The notes under the pieces were generated by a model. That model saw only the letters and a program-made list of their open reading frames with translations. It did no database searches and was not told where the DNA came from. From assembly GCA_002299975.1 (NCBI GenBank), contig DBOT01000126.1, positions 22,625 to 30,724 of the forward strand: a stretch of DNA of 8,100 nt, in the 5' to 3' direction. This document shows, piece after piece, positions 1 to 6,192 of this stretch. Position numbers and translations under genes: made by a program. Origin of the DNA: Lactobacillaceae bacterium UBA639 (GTDB taxonomy: Bacteria; Bacillota; Bacilli; Lactobacillales; Lactobacillaceae). Numbering within the stretch: position 1 is the stretch's first letter; every line of letters starts with the position of its first letter.

Positions 1-182
1 GTGCCCTGGCAACAACAGGGATCCAGGCTGGACACATGAAGCTCCAGTACCGGTCACTAGCAGTGAGTGTCGGCGCCAAGCCAGCGGAGGTCCCGCTGGT
101 AGCTGCCCGATTAGCTAAAGCCACTCACGTTGACCAGGAAACGGCCCGGCTGGTATTAGCTGAAATTAGAAAGGATCAATAA
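1..182 (+). CDS. mvaA: Hydroxymethylglutaryl-CoA reductase, class II, C-terminal end (partial)
   Basis: Only the last 59 codons are inside the window (reading from base 3, stop TAA at 180-182). The peptide begins ALATTGIQAGHMKLQYRSLA. The GIQxGHM segment matches the region of class II HMG-CoA reductases that holds the catalytic histidine, followed by the small C-terminal helical domain. The enzyme interconverts HMG-CoA and mevalonate with NAD(P)H and feeds isoprenoid synthesis by the mevalonate pathway used by lactobacilli; it is cytosolic. The stop codon overlaps the next start (TAATG), so the two genes are very likely translationally coupled in one operon. Identification rests on family memory of the GHM motif and the tail pattern; the active-site Lys, Asp and NAD-binding parts lie outside the window. 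Confidence 0.85.
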   Translation, partial: ALATTGIQAGHMKLQYRSLAVSVGAKPAEVPLVAARLAKATHVDQETARLVLAEIRKDQ

Positions 183-1144
183 TGAGCGAAGAAGAAATTA
201 AGTTAGACGCGACAAACCAGGCCCTGTTGGATGAAATCAATTCACTCTACCCAGATGGTACGGTCTTTGTCCAATTCCACGGTGAGAAGTCTGGCTACGT
301 GCGGCATGATCAAGCCACCCAGAAGACCCTACCCGGCGGTCTCTTTATCATTGTGACCGACCTGACGGAACCTAACTACACCGCCTCCCACGAGTTACTG
401 CACCTGCTGATGCTGCTCAAGGGTTTCCCGCAGATTTTCTTCCAGCTGTCACTTGGGGACAAGGAACTCGATGAGCAGATGATGATCATGTCCACGGACC
501 TCTACAACGTGGTGGTTCACCGCGTGGTGGTTGCTGAACAACGTAAGCACGGCCTGATCAATGACCAGATCGAAGAGGAATACTGGAAGGGTGTTGAACA
601 CACCCTGACCAAGGAGGGGGCCAAGGACGATGACGAGCGAACCTTGCGCCTGTTGACGATCCTCGATGCCCTGGTCTTCTATGGTAACCACTTTGACAAG
701 TTTGCCGACCGCTTTAAGGAAAACTATCCGGAAGCCCTGGCGGCGGCCCAGAAGATCTATGATGAGATCACGGCCAAGCCAATCAAGTCACCATTCGACA
801 TGCGGCGGACAATCATCAAGGTCTACTCCCTATTTGATGAACAGATGCAACAGTGGGGCCTGCCAGCACTGCACAATAACGAATACACAACCGTTTCACC
901 CGTACTGAGTGAGCGACAACTACGACTGGAGATGCGGCAGGTCTTTGAGATCTTCCATTCCGACATGAAGGAGCGGGGCACGACCAAGCGGGCCTACGTT
1001 GGCTTGCGGCGGAGCGACCGGCAGAACTCCTTCACCATCGAAGCACCCCAGTCCAATGCACCAGAGTACTTCAAGCGGGTTTACGACATGCCCGTGAAGA
1101 AGTTCTTAGAAGAACACAGCGTACCATACATTGTAAGGAAGTGA
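182..1144 (+). CDS. HExxH-containing protein of the 'IpaB/EvcA family' of lactobacilli
   Basis: This 320-aa soluble protein has no signal peptide and no membrane segment. It resembles lactobacillal proteins usually annotated 'IpaB/EvcA family', a name that gives no reliable function. A clear zinc-protease-like HExxH motif is present: ASHELLHLLM, with H70, E71 and H74, in a hydrophobic helix context. The following helix region (about 95-120, with D97, E98, D106, H113 and E119) could supply a third metal ligand, but I cannot tell which residue. The C-terminal part (240-320) is basic and less structured to the eye. The start ATG overlaps the mvaA stop and has AAAGGA six bases upstream, so it is well fixed. 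The stop is four bases before the Sir2 gene. A zincin-like hydrolase is an inference; the cluster with mvaA and sir2 does not reveal a substrate. Confidence 0.72.
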   Translation: MSEEEIKLDATNQALLDEINSLYPDGTVFVQFHGEKSGYVRHDQATQKTLPGGLFIIVTDLTEPNYTASHELLHLLMLLKGFPQIFFQLSLGDKELDEQMMIMSTDLYNVVVHRVVVAEQRKHGLINDQIEEEYWKGVEHTLTKEGAKDDDERTLRLLTILDALVFYGNHFDKFADRFKENYPEALAAAQKIYDEITAKPIKSPFDMRRTIIKVYSLFDEQMQQWGLPALHNNEYTTVSPVLSERQLRLEMRQVFEIFHSDMKERGTTKRAYVGLRRSDRQNSFTIEAPQSNAPEYFKRVYDMPVKKFLEEHSVPYIVRK

Positions 1145-1148
1145 GCCT

Positions 1149-1847
1149 ATGGACACGCAAATTCAGCAATTATTCGATAATGCTAAGCGGATCGTCTTCT
1201 TGACCGGAGCCGGGGTTTCAACCGCCTCGGGGATCCCGGATTTTCGTTCAGCTAATGGGCTCTACACCCAGGATAAGAATGCCGAGTACTACCTGAGCCA
1301 CCGCTACTTTAGCAGCGATCCAGAGGGCTTCTACGAGTTTTGTAAGAAGAACCTCTACTTCCCGGATGCTAAGCCGAACGTGATCCATCAGAAGCAGGCA
1401 GCCCTGACTAACCAGGACCGGGCGACGGTGATCACGCAAAACATTGATAACCTCTATGAGGAGGCGGGGACAACCCACCTGATTGACTTCCACGGAAACC
1501 TCTACCACGTTTACTGTGAGAAGTGCGGGGAGACGGTGCCGGTAGCTGACTACCTGAAGAGCCGGATTCACGCCAAAGACGGTGGCTCACTGCGGCCCGA
1601 CATCGTGCTCTACGATGAGGGGATCAAACAGGACGACATCATGAATTCTGTTCGGGCAATGCAGGCAGCTGACCTGGTTGTGATTGTGGGGACCTCCATG
1701 AAGGTCTACCCGTTTGCCGGGCTGCTGGAATACCGGAACCCGGATGCCCAGGTTCTGGCAATTAACCAGCAGAAGCTGAACCTGCCGTGTGAATTCACGA
1801 TGGTGCAGACGGACGCGACGAAGTTCTTCAACGAGCTGCAGGTTTAG
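1149..1847 (+). CDS. Sir2-family NAD-dependent protein deacylase
   Basis: This 232-aa cytosolic protein has the full sirtuin core. GAGVSTASGIPDFRS (residues 20-34) is the NAD-binding Gly-rich loop and the PDFRS element. TQNID (96-100) and FHG with catalytic His115 follow. GTSMKVYP (181-188) is the second Rossmann signature. Sirtuins remove acyl groups from lysine using NAD+, giving nicotinamide and O-acyl-ADP-ribose. The structural zinc site is unusual: C123xxC126 is present, but the second CxxC is replaced without gaps by H141xxD144, just before GGSLRPDIVLY. The ATG is preceded by AAGGAAG overlapping the end of the upstream gene, so it sits in the mvaA operon and is its last gene, followed at once by a terminator. 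Length fits bacterial sirtuins. Acyl preference cannot be read; SirTM-type genetic partners (macrodomain, lipoate ligase) are not seen here. Confidence 0.93.
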   Translation: MDTQIQQLFDNAKRIVFLTGAGVSTASGIPDFRSANGLYTQDKNAEYYLSHRYFSSDPEGFYEFCKKNLYFPDAKPNVIHQKQAALTNQDRATVITQNIDNLYEEAGTTHLIDFHGNLYHVYCEKCGETVPVADYLKSRIHAKDGGSLRPDIVLYDEGIKQDDIMNSVRAMQAADLVVIVGTSMKVYPFAGLLEYRNPDAQVLAINQQKLNLPCEFTMVQTDATKFFNELQV

Positions 1848-1855
1848 AACATAAT

Positions 1856-1887
1856 AAAAAAGCGGATCAGTGATGATCCGCTTTTTT
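1856..1887. terminator. Bidirectional intrinsic terminator between the sir2 operon and the ABC operon
   Basis: A perfect 8-bp stem, GCGGATCA (1862-1869) with TGATCCGC (1874-1881), closes a GTGA loop. It is flanked by A6 on the left and T6 on the right, so it can stop transcription from both the plus-strand sir2 gene (stop at 1847) and the minus-strand binding-protein gene (stop at 1905). Confidence 0.92.
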
Positions 1888-1904
1888 GTGTCCTCAGTGA
1901 ATGA

Positions 1905-2744
1905 TTAGTTGTGGGCGTTGAATTCCTTCTGGGCACCAGGCAGCTTAAAGGTGTTCTCGTACAGGTACTTGTTGGTCAGCTTTTCCAAGTAGCCGTCGTC
2001 GTGGAGCTTCTGGAGTTCCTTGTTCATGGCCTGCGTCAGCTTCTTGTTAGCAGGACTCTTGTGAAGAAGGAAGTAGGAGCTTTCCAGACCGATTGACTTA
2101 GAGGCGGTCAGGTTCTTGCCGGCAGAGGTCGTTTGAACGGACTTGTAGGCGGCGTAAGGGTAAACGGCCACGTCGTACTTACCTTGGGCAACCTGCTTCA
2201 GGGCGTCCCCGGTCGTCTGGTCACCGATCCCCTTGAGGTTGAGCTTGTTGTTTGGGTGCTGTTGGTTGTAGTTTTCCAGCAGGCTGTAACGAGCATCACT
2301 GGTGGATACCGGAACCACGGTCAGTTTCTTTTTGACAACTTCGGCGAGGGAGTTGGCTTTCTTACCGTTCTTCCTTTCAACCAGGCGGAGGTCATCCAGC
2401 CCATTGGCCCGAGTGTGGTAGTAGTTATTGAACCGTTGCTTGTTGTACCAGAAGTTGGACATAGCAACGTCATACTTCCCAGATTGGAGTCCGGCAAAGA
2501 CCGCGTTTTGGGAGGTAAAGGTTGTCTTGAACTTGTATTGTGGCAGGTCACGGTCGATTCGCTTGATCAGTTCACCGTAGTAACCGCTGGCCCCATGGTC
2601 GGTGTTGATGATGTATGGTGAATTACCATTTGGTGCGGCGACAGTGACGGTGGTGGCGGCAGAGGCAGAACCAGCTGCAGTGGAGAGCCCCAGGATGGTC
2701 AAACTGGCCAGGGCCGCACGGGTAACTAATTGAGATAACTTCAT
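1905..2744 (-). CDS. Secreted amino-acid ABC transporter substrate-binding protein, no lipobox
   Basis: This 279-aa solute-binding protein is of the polar amino acid family (family 3). Residues 1-29 form a Sec signal peptide: K2 and R9, a hydrophobic core and a likely cut after SASA. There is no cysteine anywhere, so it cannot be a lipoprotein. By my count the mature part has about 34 Lys/Arg against 21 Asp/Glu, so it is strongly basic. This recalls BspA of L. fermentum, a cystine-binding surface protein reported to be held electrostatically. GLQSGKYDVAMSNFWYNKQR (85-104) matches the family stretch ending in the arginine (here R104) that binds the ligand carboxylate. The gene is last in the operon, 54 bp after a permease; that gap is AT-rich with no convincing promoter. 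AAAGGAG lies 9 bases before the ATG. The substrate is probably cystine or a related sulfur amino acid, inferred from the Cys-codon leader upstream. Confidence 0.9.
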   Translation of the reverse strand: MKLSQLVTRAALASLTILGLSTAAGSASAATTVTVAAPNGNSPYIINTDHGASGYYGELIKRIDRDLPQYKFKTTFTSQNAVFAGLQSGKYDVAMSNFWYNKQRFNNYYHTRANGLDDLRLVERKNGKKANSLAEVVKKKLTVVPVSTSDARYSLLENYNQQHPNNKLNLKGIGDQTTGDALKQVAQGKYDVAVYPYAAYKSVQTTSAGKNLTASKSIGLESSYFLLHKSPANKKLTQAMNKELQKLHDDGYLEKLTNKYLYENTFKLPGAQKEFNAHN

Positions 2745-2798
2745 GATTTTTAACTCCTTTAATTATTGATGATTATTTATAAATTCGGTATTTAAATA

Positions 2799-3503
2799 TT
2801 AGTTCAGCGCATAACGACGACGCAGCCGGTCCTCGATCAGCTGGAAGATCTTAGCGAAAATCCAGCAGATGACGATGTAGATGACGAGCGCGTCGGTGTA
2901 AGTCTCGAGGTACTTGAACCCGATCGATGAGACGATGTTGGCCTGTCCCATGATCTCGACCAGACCGATGTTGTAGATTAGCGCGGTGTCCTTGATCAGG
3001 TCCAAGAAGATGTTGGTGAAGTTAGGGATCAGGTTGGTGATCAGTTGCGGGACCACGATTTGGGTCATGGTTTTGAACGGGGTCATCCCCACGGCGAGGC
3101 CCGCTTCATACTGGCGGTAATCCACCGAGTGGTAGGCAGACCGGATACTCTCCGAAAGGTTGGCCATGGCGTTGAGCCCGTATGCGGAAAAGGCAATCAC
3201 AATGGCGGGGAGGCCGTCCGGATTGGTGTTCCAACCCCAGCTCCGCATCAGGACCAGCAGCTGCGGTAGTCCGTAGTAGACCACGTAGAGTTGAACCAGG
3301 ATGGGGGTTCCCCGGATAAAGGACACCAGGACTGCCAACACCTGGGAGAGGACGGGAATCTTCTTCTCCCGCGCGATGGCAACTAGGATGGCGAGAATCA
3401 GGCCAACGAGGGTTGTTACTACTGCCACCAGGAGGGTGAGGGGAGCAGCCGCCAAGATCTGACCGAATGACTCCCGCGCAAAGTTTAAGTCAAACAAGAG
3501 CAT
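2799..3503 (-). CDS. Amino acid ABC transporter permease (HisM/GlnP type), second of two
   Basis: This 234-aa inner permease subunit is of the polar amino acid ABC family. Hydrophobic segments lie near residues 17-45, 52-62, 68-86, 98-115, 155-175 and 205-222. It carries the IRGTP motif (63-67) typical of this family and an EAA-loop variant EAGLAVGMTPF (133-143), ending in VVP about 10 residues later, which contacts the ATPase. It would pair with the preceding permease as a heterodimer, as TcyL and TcyM do in the Bacillus subtilis sulfur-amino-acid transporter. The start is uncertain. The ATG at 3503 leaves only 2 bases after AGGAGG, whereas TTG at codon 3 (3497-3495) leaves 8, which matches the spacing used by the neighbouring TTG-started genes. 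The mature N-terminus may therefore begin MFDLNFARE. The gap to the upstream permease is 13 bp. Confidence 0.9.
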   Translation of the reverse strand: MLLFDLNFARESFGQILAAAPLTLLVAVVTTLVGLILAILVAIAREKKIPVLSQVLAVLVSFIRGTPILVQLYVVYYGLPQLLVLMRSWGWNTNPDGLPAIVIAFSAYGLNAMANLSESIRSAYHSVDYRQYEAGLAVGMTPFKTMTQIVVPQLITNLIPNFTNIFLDLIKDTALIYNIGLVEIMGQANIVSSIGFKYLETYTDALVIYIVICWIFAKIFQLIEDRLRRRYALN

Positions 3504-3516
3504 TTCCTCCTTTCAG

Positions 3517-4188
3517 CTAAATGCGGATGGCAGCGAAGCGATTCCTGATCAACCGGAAGATTCCCTCGATGACCAGGACGATTACCCAGTAGGTCAATGC
3601 CAGGAGGATAAAGATCCGGAGCTGGTGGATTCCGGCCGTCTGGTTAGAGAGGTTCGAGGCCTCGTTGTAAAGGTCGTAGAGACCCAGAACATAGACCAGT
3701 GAGGTCGCCTTGACCAGGCCAATGACCAGGTTCTCAATGTTTGGCAGGGCAATGATGGTTGCCTGGGGGATCAGGATCTGCCAGAAGGTGGTGCGATCAG
3801 GTAGCCCGATTGACCTAGCCGCTTCCAGCTGGCCAGGATCAACGGATAGGTAGGCGCTCCGGAAAGCCTCTGACAGGTAGGCACTCCAGCCCAGTGACAG
3901 CCCCAGCACCCCGAAGGTCAACCTGGTCCAGCCGTCGATATTGATCCCGATAGCCTTCAGAAGGACCGGCAGTCCGTAGTAGGCTAGCAGGAGCATCAGC
4001 AACGGTGGCGTCCCCCGAATTAGCCCGAGGTAGACGTGGGCGATCCCGGTGGCGACACGGTTCTTTCGTAGGTCCAGCCAGGTCAAGAAGATCCCTAGGA
4101 TGGTCGCAAAAATAAAGGAGAGAACCAACAGGTAGAGGGTATTTGGCAGCCCCCGCAGGATTACGCCCAGTATTTTGGTGTTACTCAA
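3517..4188 (-). CDS. Amino acid ABC transporter permease (HisM/GlnP type), first of two
   Basis: This 223-aa membrane subunit of the importer has hydrophobic spans near residues 12-36, 48-57, 62-80, 90-105, 142-170 and 192-212. IRGTPPLL (57-64) is the family signature. The EAA loop is LEAARSIGLPDRTTFWQILI followed by P141, the coupling helix that docks on the ATPase. The start codon is TTG (4188-4186): GGGAGG lies 9 bases upstream, just after the ATPase stop codon, and no better ATG is in frame. The gene sits 15 bp after the ATPase gene and 13 bp before the second permease, so the three are co-transcribed and probably translationally coupled. The two permeases share the RGTP and EAA plan but are clearly diverged in sequence, so a heterodimeric channel is expected rather than a recent duplication. 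Confidence 0.92.
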   Translation of the reverse strand: MSNTKILGVILRGLPNTLYLLVLSFIFATILGIFLTWLDLRKNRVATGIAHVYLGLIRGTPPLLMLLLAYYGLPVLLKAIGINIDGWTRLTFGVLGLSLGWSAYLSEAFRSAYLSVDPGQLEAARSIGLPDRTTFWQILIPQATIIALPNIENLVIGLVKATSLVYVLGLYDLYNEASNLSNQTAGIHQLRIFILLALTYWVIVLVIEGIFRLIRNRFAAIRI

Positions 4189-4203
4189 TGGTGGTCGCCT
4201 CCC

Positions 4204-4947
4204 TTAGTTGGCATTGCTGAGGGCCGTCAGGAACTGCGCCGTCCGTTTGTTCTGGGGATGGTCAAACAGGTCTTGTGGGGCCCCCTCTTCGACGATCTTA
4301 CCCTCATCGAAGAAGACGATCCGGTCGGCCACCTGCCGGGCAAAACCAAGCTGGTGGGTGACGATGATCATCGTCTGGCCAGCCTCGGCGAGCTTTCGCA
4401 TATCACCAAGCACGGAACCGACCAGCTCGGGGTCCAAGGCGGAGGTTGGCTCATCAAAGAGGATGATCTCGGGATTCAAGACCGTGGCCCGGGCAATTCC
4501 AATCCGCTGCTGCTGACCACCGGAGAGTTGGGACGGGTAGAGCTGGGCCTGTTTGCTAAGCCCCAAACTAGCCAATTCCTTGGTAGCGATGGCATTGGCC
4601 TTGTCCTTGGCCATCCCCTGGGCATAGATCAGTCCCTCAGCGATGTTTTGCAGGGCCGTCTTGTTCTTGAAGAGGTTGTAGTTTTGGAAAACCATCGCAG
4701 AGTGGCGCCGCACCCACTGCACGTCTTTCTTGTCCGGCTTGGCCAGGTCAATCTGGTGACCGGAAAAGTCCATTGAGCCCTGGTCAGCGTGTTCCAGGAA
4801 GTTGAGGTTACGCAGGAAGGTGGTTTTCCCAGAACCAGACGGGCCGATCATAACGACGATCTCACCCTTTTGAATATGGAAGTCAATCCCCTTGAGGATC
4901 TCTCGGTCGTTGAATGATTTGTGTAAGTCTTTAACCGTTAGTAGCAA
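4204..4947 (-). CDS. Amino acid ABC transporter ATP-binding protein (TTG start)
   Basis: This cytosolic ATPase powers the importer. I place the start at TTG (4947-4945), giving 247 aa beginning MLLTVKDLHKSF. AGGAGG follows directly after the upstream stop codon and is 7 bases from this TTG, and the protein then begins in register with the family. The upstream ATG at 5013 lies inside the URO-D-like gene and would add 22 unrelated residues. From the TTG start, motifs are Walker A GPSGSGKT (35-42), Q-loop Gln88 (MVFQNYNLF), ABC signature LSGGQQQR (141-148), Walker B IILFDEP (161-167) followed by the D-loop SALD, and the switch His198 (VTHQ). All catalytic residues are intact. It is close in pattern to the GlnQ/TcyN group serving polar and sulfur amino acids. 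The gap to the URO-D-like gene is 13 bp. Confidence 0.94.
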   Translation of the reverse strand: MLLTVKDLHKSFNDREILKGIDFHIQKGEIVVMIGPSGSGKTTFLRNLNFLEHADQGSMDFSGHQIDLAKPDKKDVQWVRRHSAMVFQNYNLFKNKTALQNIAEGLIYAQGMAKDKANAIATKELASLGLSKQAQLYPSQLSGGQQQRIGIARATVLNPEIILFDEPTSALDPELVGSVLGDMRKLAEAGQTMIIVTHQLGFARQVADRIVFFDEGKIVEEGAPQDLFDHPQNKRTAQFLTALSNAN

Positions 4948-4960
4948 GTTCCTGCCTCCT

Positions 4961-5968
4961 TTAGTTATGTGCGGCTTCAATTGCCCAACGCAAGTGGTCG
5001 TAGTCGATGTCACGTGGAACCGTGCAGTCGGCTCCGAGCAGGACCCCTTGGTTACCGGCTTCGCTGATCAGTGCGTGGACCTTGTCCTGGATCTGTTGCT
5101 TAGTGCCGGAGTAAAGGATTCCCTTGGTGCTGTTGTCCAGGCCACCCATGACCGGCCGATCACCGAAGAGCTTCTTACCAGCGGCCAAGGAGTAGCCATC
5201 GGTCTCAGTCGCCCAGTTGATGACTTGCAGTGGGTAGTTGACGAACCAATCCAGGTGGTTGTCGGCCCCGTCGAATCCGCAGATGTGCAGGATGTTGAGT
5301 GGGGAGACGGCGTTGATAGTATTTTGGACGTCGATGTCGATCGGCTCCATTACCTCTTCAAAGAACTGCGGGTTACTGGTCCGTTCATCCTGGATCTCCT
5401 GGGTGCTGTAGTAGATGCCATCGATATCGGTGGTCATCAGGGCCTTGGCAACCTTCTTCTGGTCGTCACTGATGACTTTCAGAACGTGGAGAACGAGCTG
5501 GGGATCCTCTTCGTACATGTCGGCGAAGCGCTTGTCAGCCAGCAGCAGTGGTTCCTGGTAGTGCTCAATCAGTGCCCACTTCAGGAGGAACAGTGGTGAG
5601 AACATGGTGACAAACGTTGGCCGGTCACCGGCGAGCTGCTTTTGCTTTTCGGCCAGGGCCACCTGACCAGTCAGCCAGGGATCATTATCTTCGATTGGCC
5701 GTAAGTTATGGAGGTCAGTGATGCTCTTGGGATCGTTAACGCCATGGAAGGGGTAGGGGAAGTAGCCATCGAGCATTGTCTTGGCGAAGTCAACGTCAAC
5801 GGCCTGGTAGTAGTCCCGGTGGCCGTTTAGGTTGGTCGTCAAAACGCTAGGGGTAGTGGCGGCGTTGGTAAACTCGTTATCAGCGAAGTGCCGCCAAAAC
5901 GATGCAGGAATCTGGTCAACGGTTTCGTTATGTAGTGCCTTAAGGACGGTTTCACGACTTAAACTCAT
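4961..5968 (-). CDS. URO-D/MtaA-CmuA superfamily protein, putative zinc thiol methyltransferase
   Basis: This 335-aa cytosolic protein has the uroporphyrinogen decarboxylase TIM-barrel fold pattern (an N-terminal SRETVLKAL helix, a GFDGAD region, a VMGGLDN strand). It carries a His-x-Cys...Cys set: H228-I-C230 and C315 in LGADCTVP. This has the order and roughly the spacing of the zinc ligands that activate the thiol in MtaA-type methyltransferases, and true HemE does not have it. I therefore favour methyl transfer to or from a thiol over porphyrin decarboxylation; no haem genes are near. No corrinoid-protein gene is in the window, so the methyl donor is unknown. It is the first structural gene of the cysteine-attenuated ABC operon, preceded by a weak ribosome binding site (GAAAGAG, 8 bases before ATG) just downstream of the leader terminator. 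A role in using an imported S-methylated compound is inferred. Confidence 0.85.
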   Translation of the reverse strand: MSLSRETVLKALHNETVDQIPASFWRHFADNEFTNAATTPSVLTTNLNGHRDYYQAVDVDFAKTMLDGYFPYPFHGVNDPKSITDLHNLRPIEDNDPWLTGQVALAEKQKQLAGDRPTFVTMFSPLFLLKWALIEHYQEPLLLADKRFADMYEEDPQLVLHVLKVISDDQKKVAKALMTTDIDGIYYSTQEIQDERTSNPQFFEEVMEPIDIDVQNTINAVSPLNILHICGFDGADNHLDWFVNYPLQVINWATETDGYSLAAGKKLFGDRPVMGGLDNSTKGILYSGTKQQIQDKVHALISEAGNQGVLLGADCTVPRDIDYDHLRWAIEAAHN

Positions 5969-5995
5969 AAATAATCACTCTTTCTAGTTGAATAC

Positions 5996-6034
5996 AAAAA
6001 ACGCCACCGATCAATGACATGATCGGTGGCGTTT
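5996..6034 (-). terminator. Leader (attenuator) terminator before the URO-D/ABC operon
   Basis: On the minus strand, AAACGCCACCGATCA (6034-6020), a 6-nt loop, and the complementary TGATCGGTGGCGTTT (6013-5999) form a 15-bp stem, followed by a T run that ends near 5996. It lies between the operon promoter and the first structural gene, 28 bp before the ATG at 5968. It therefore cannot simply end an upstream gene: it must be bypassed for the operon to be expressed. The 39-aa gene further upstream already has its own terminator. Confidence 0.93.
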
Positions 6035-6076
6035 ACCTACTTTAAGCGGGTTTTCGTGAGATTAAAAAAGTCAACC

Positions 6077-6163
6077 TCAAAGAAAACGGCCAGCTGAACT
6101 CATGTCAGTTTGTCCGAATGTACTTGAAGGTTGACAACACATTGCAGATTTAATGAATGACAT
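6077..6163 (-). CDS. Cys-Cys leader peptide of the URO-D/ABC operon
   Basis: This is a 28-codon open frame (ATG at 6163-6161, TGA at 6079-6077) that begins MSFIKSAMCCQPSS and ends MSSAGRFL. It has a strong AAAGGAG 8 bases before the start and lies just downstream of the operon promoter. Two adjacent Cys codons (codons 9 and 10, both TGT) are notable because cysteine is rare in this window; the whole 279-aa binding protein has none. Such a short frame between promoter and terminator, with tandem codons of one amino acid, is the hallmark of leader peptides that sense charged tRNA. The product is probably not a functional protein by itself; its translation is the signal. A small regulatory or secreted peptide is a less likely alternative, since it has no signal peptide. 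Confidence 0.82.
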   Translation of the reverse strand: MSFIKSAMCCQPSSTFGQTDMSSAGRFL

Positions 6164-6192
6164 GGGTTCGGCTCCTTTCGAAATTGATACTT

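Larger units (their letters stand above)
5996..6189 (-). promoter_or_regulatory. Predicted cysteine-responsive attenuator leader RNA
   Basis: This is the transcribed leader from the predicted start near 6189 to the end of the terminator. It holds a leader peptide with two Cys codons (6139-6134) and competing RNA pairings visible in the sequence. TGACATGA (6107-6100) can pair with CATGTCA at the leader start codon (6164-6158, 7 bp) or with TCATGTCA in the terminator (6022-6015, 8 bp). TGG and CGTTT within 6092-6084 can pair with the terminator base AAACGCCA (6034-6027). GTCAACCT (6135-6128, starting in Cys codon 10) can pair with AGGTTGAC (6077-6070) at the leader stop. I infer that ribosome stalling at Cys codons favours antitermination. 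No T-box or SAM-box sequence is seen. Confidence 0.75.

Noticed and set aside
2133..2621. 162-aa plus-strand frame opposite the binding-protein gene
   Set aside because: It is a shadow of the real minus-strand gene, Val/Gly-rich with no ribosome binding site or family match.
2745..2798. Separate promoter for the binding-protein gene
   Set aside because: A TATAAA-like box occurs on the minus strand, but no -35 lies at a suitable distance; the gap looks like ordinary AT-rich spacer.
4204..5013. Longer ATPase starting at the ATG at 5013
   Set aside because: The extra 22 residues lie inside the URO-D-like gene, have no ribosome binding site and do not resemble the family; TTG at 4947 is better placed.
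4892..5599. Long plus-strand frame opposite the URO-D-like and ATPase genes
   Set aside because: It is antisense to two well-recognised genes, has low-complexity Val/Leu/Asp-rich composition and no domain; a codon-bias shadow.
4961..5968. Calling the gene hemE (uroporphyrinogen decarboxylase)
   Set aside because: The HemE arginine-rich N-terminal substrate motif is not seen, the His-x-Cys...Cys zinc pattern is present, and no other haem genes are nearby.
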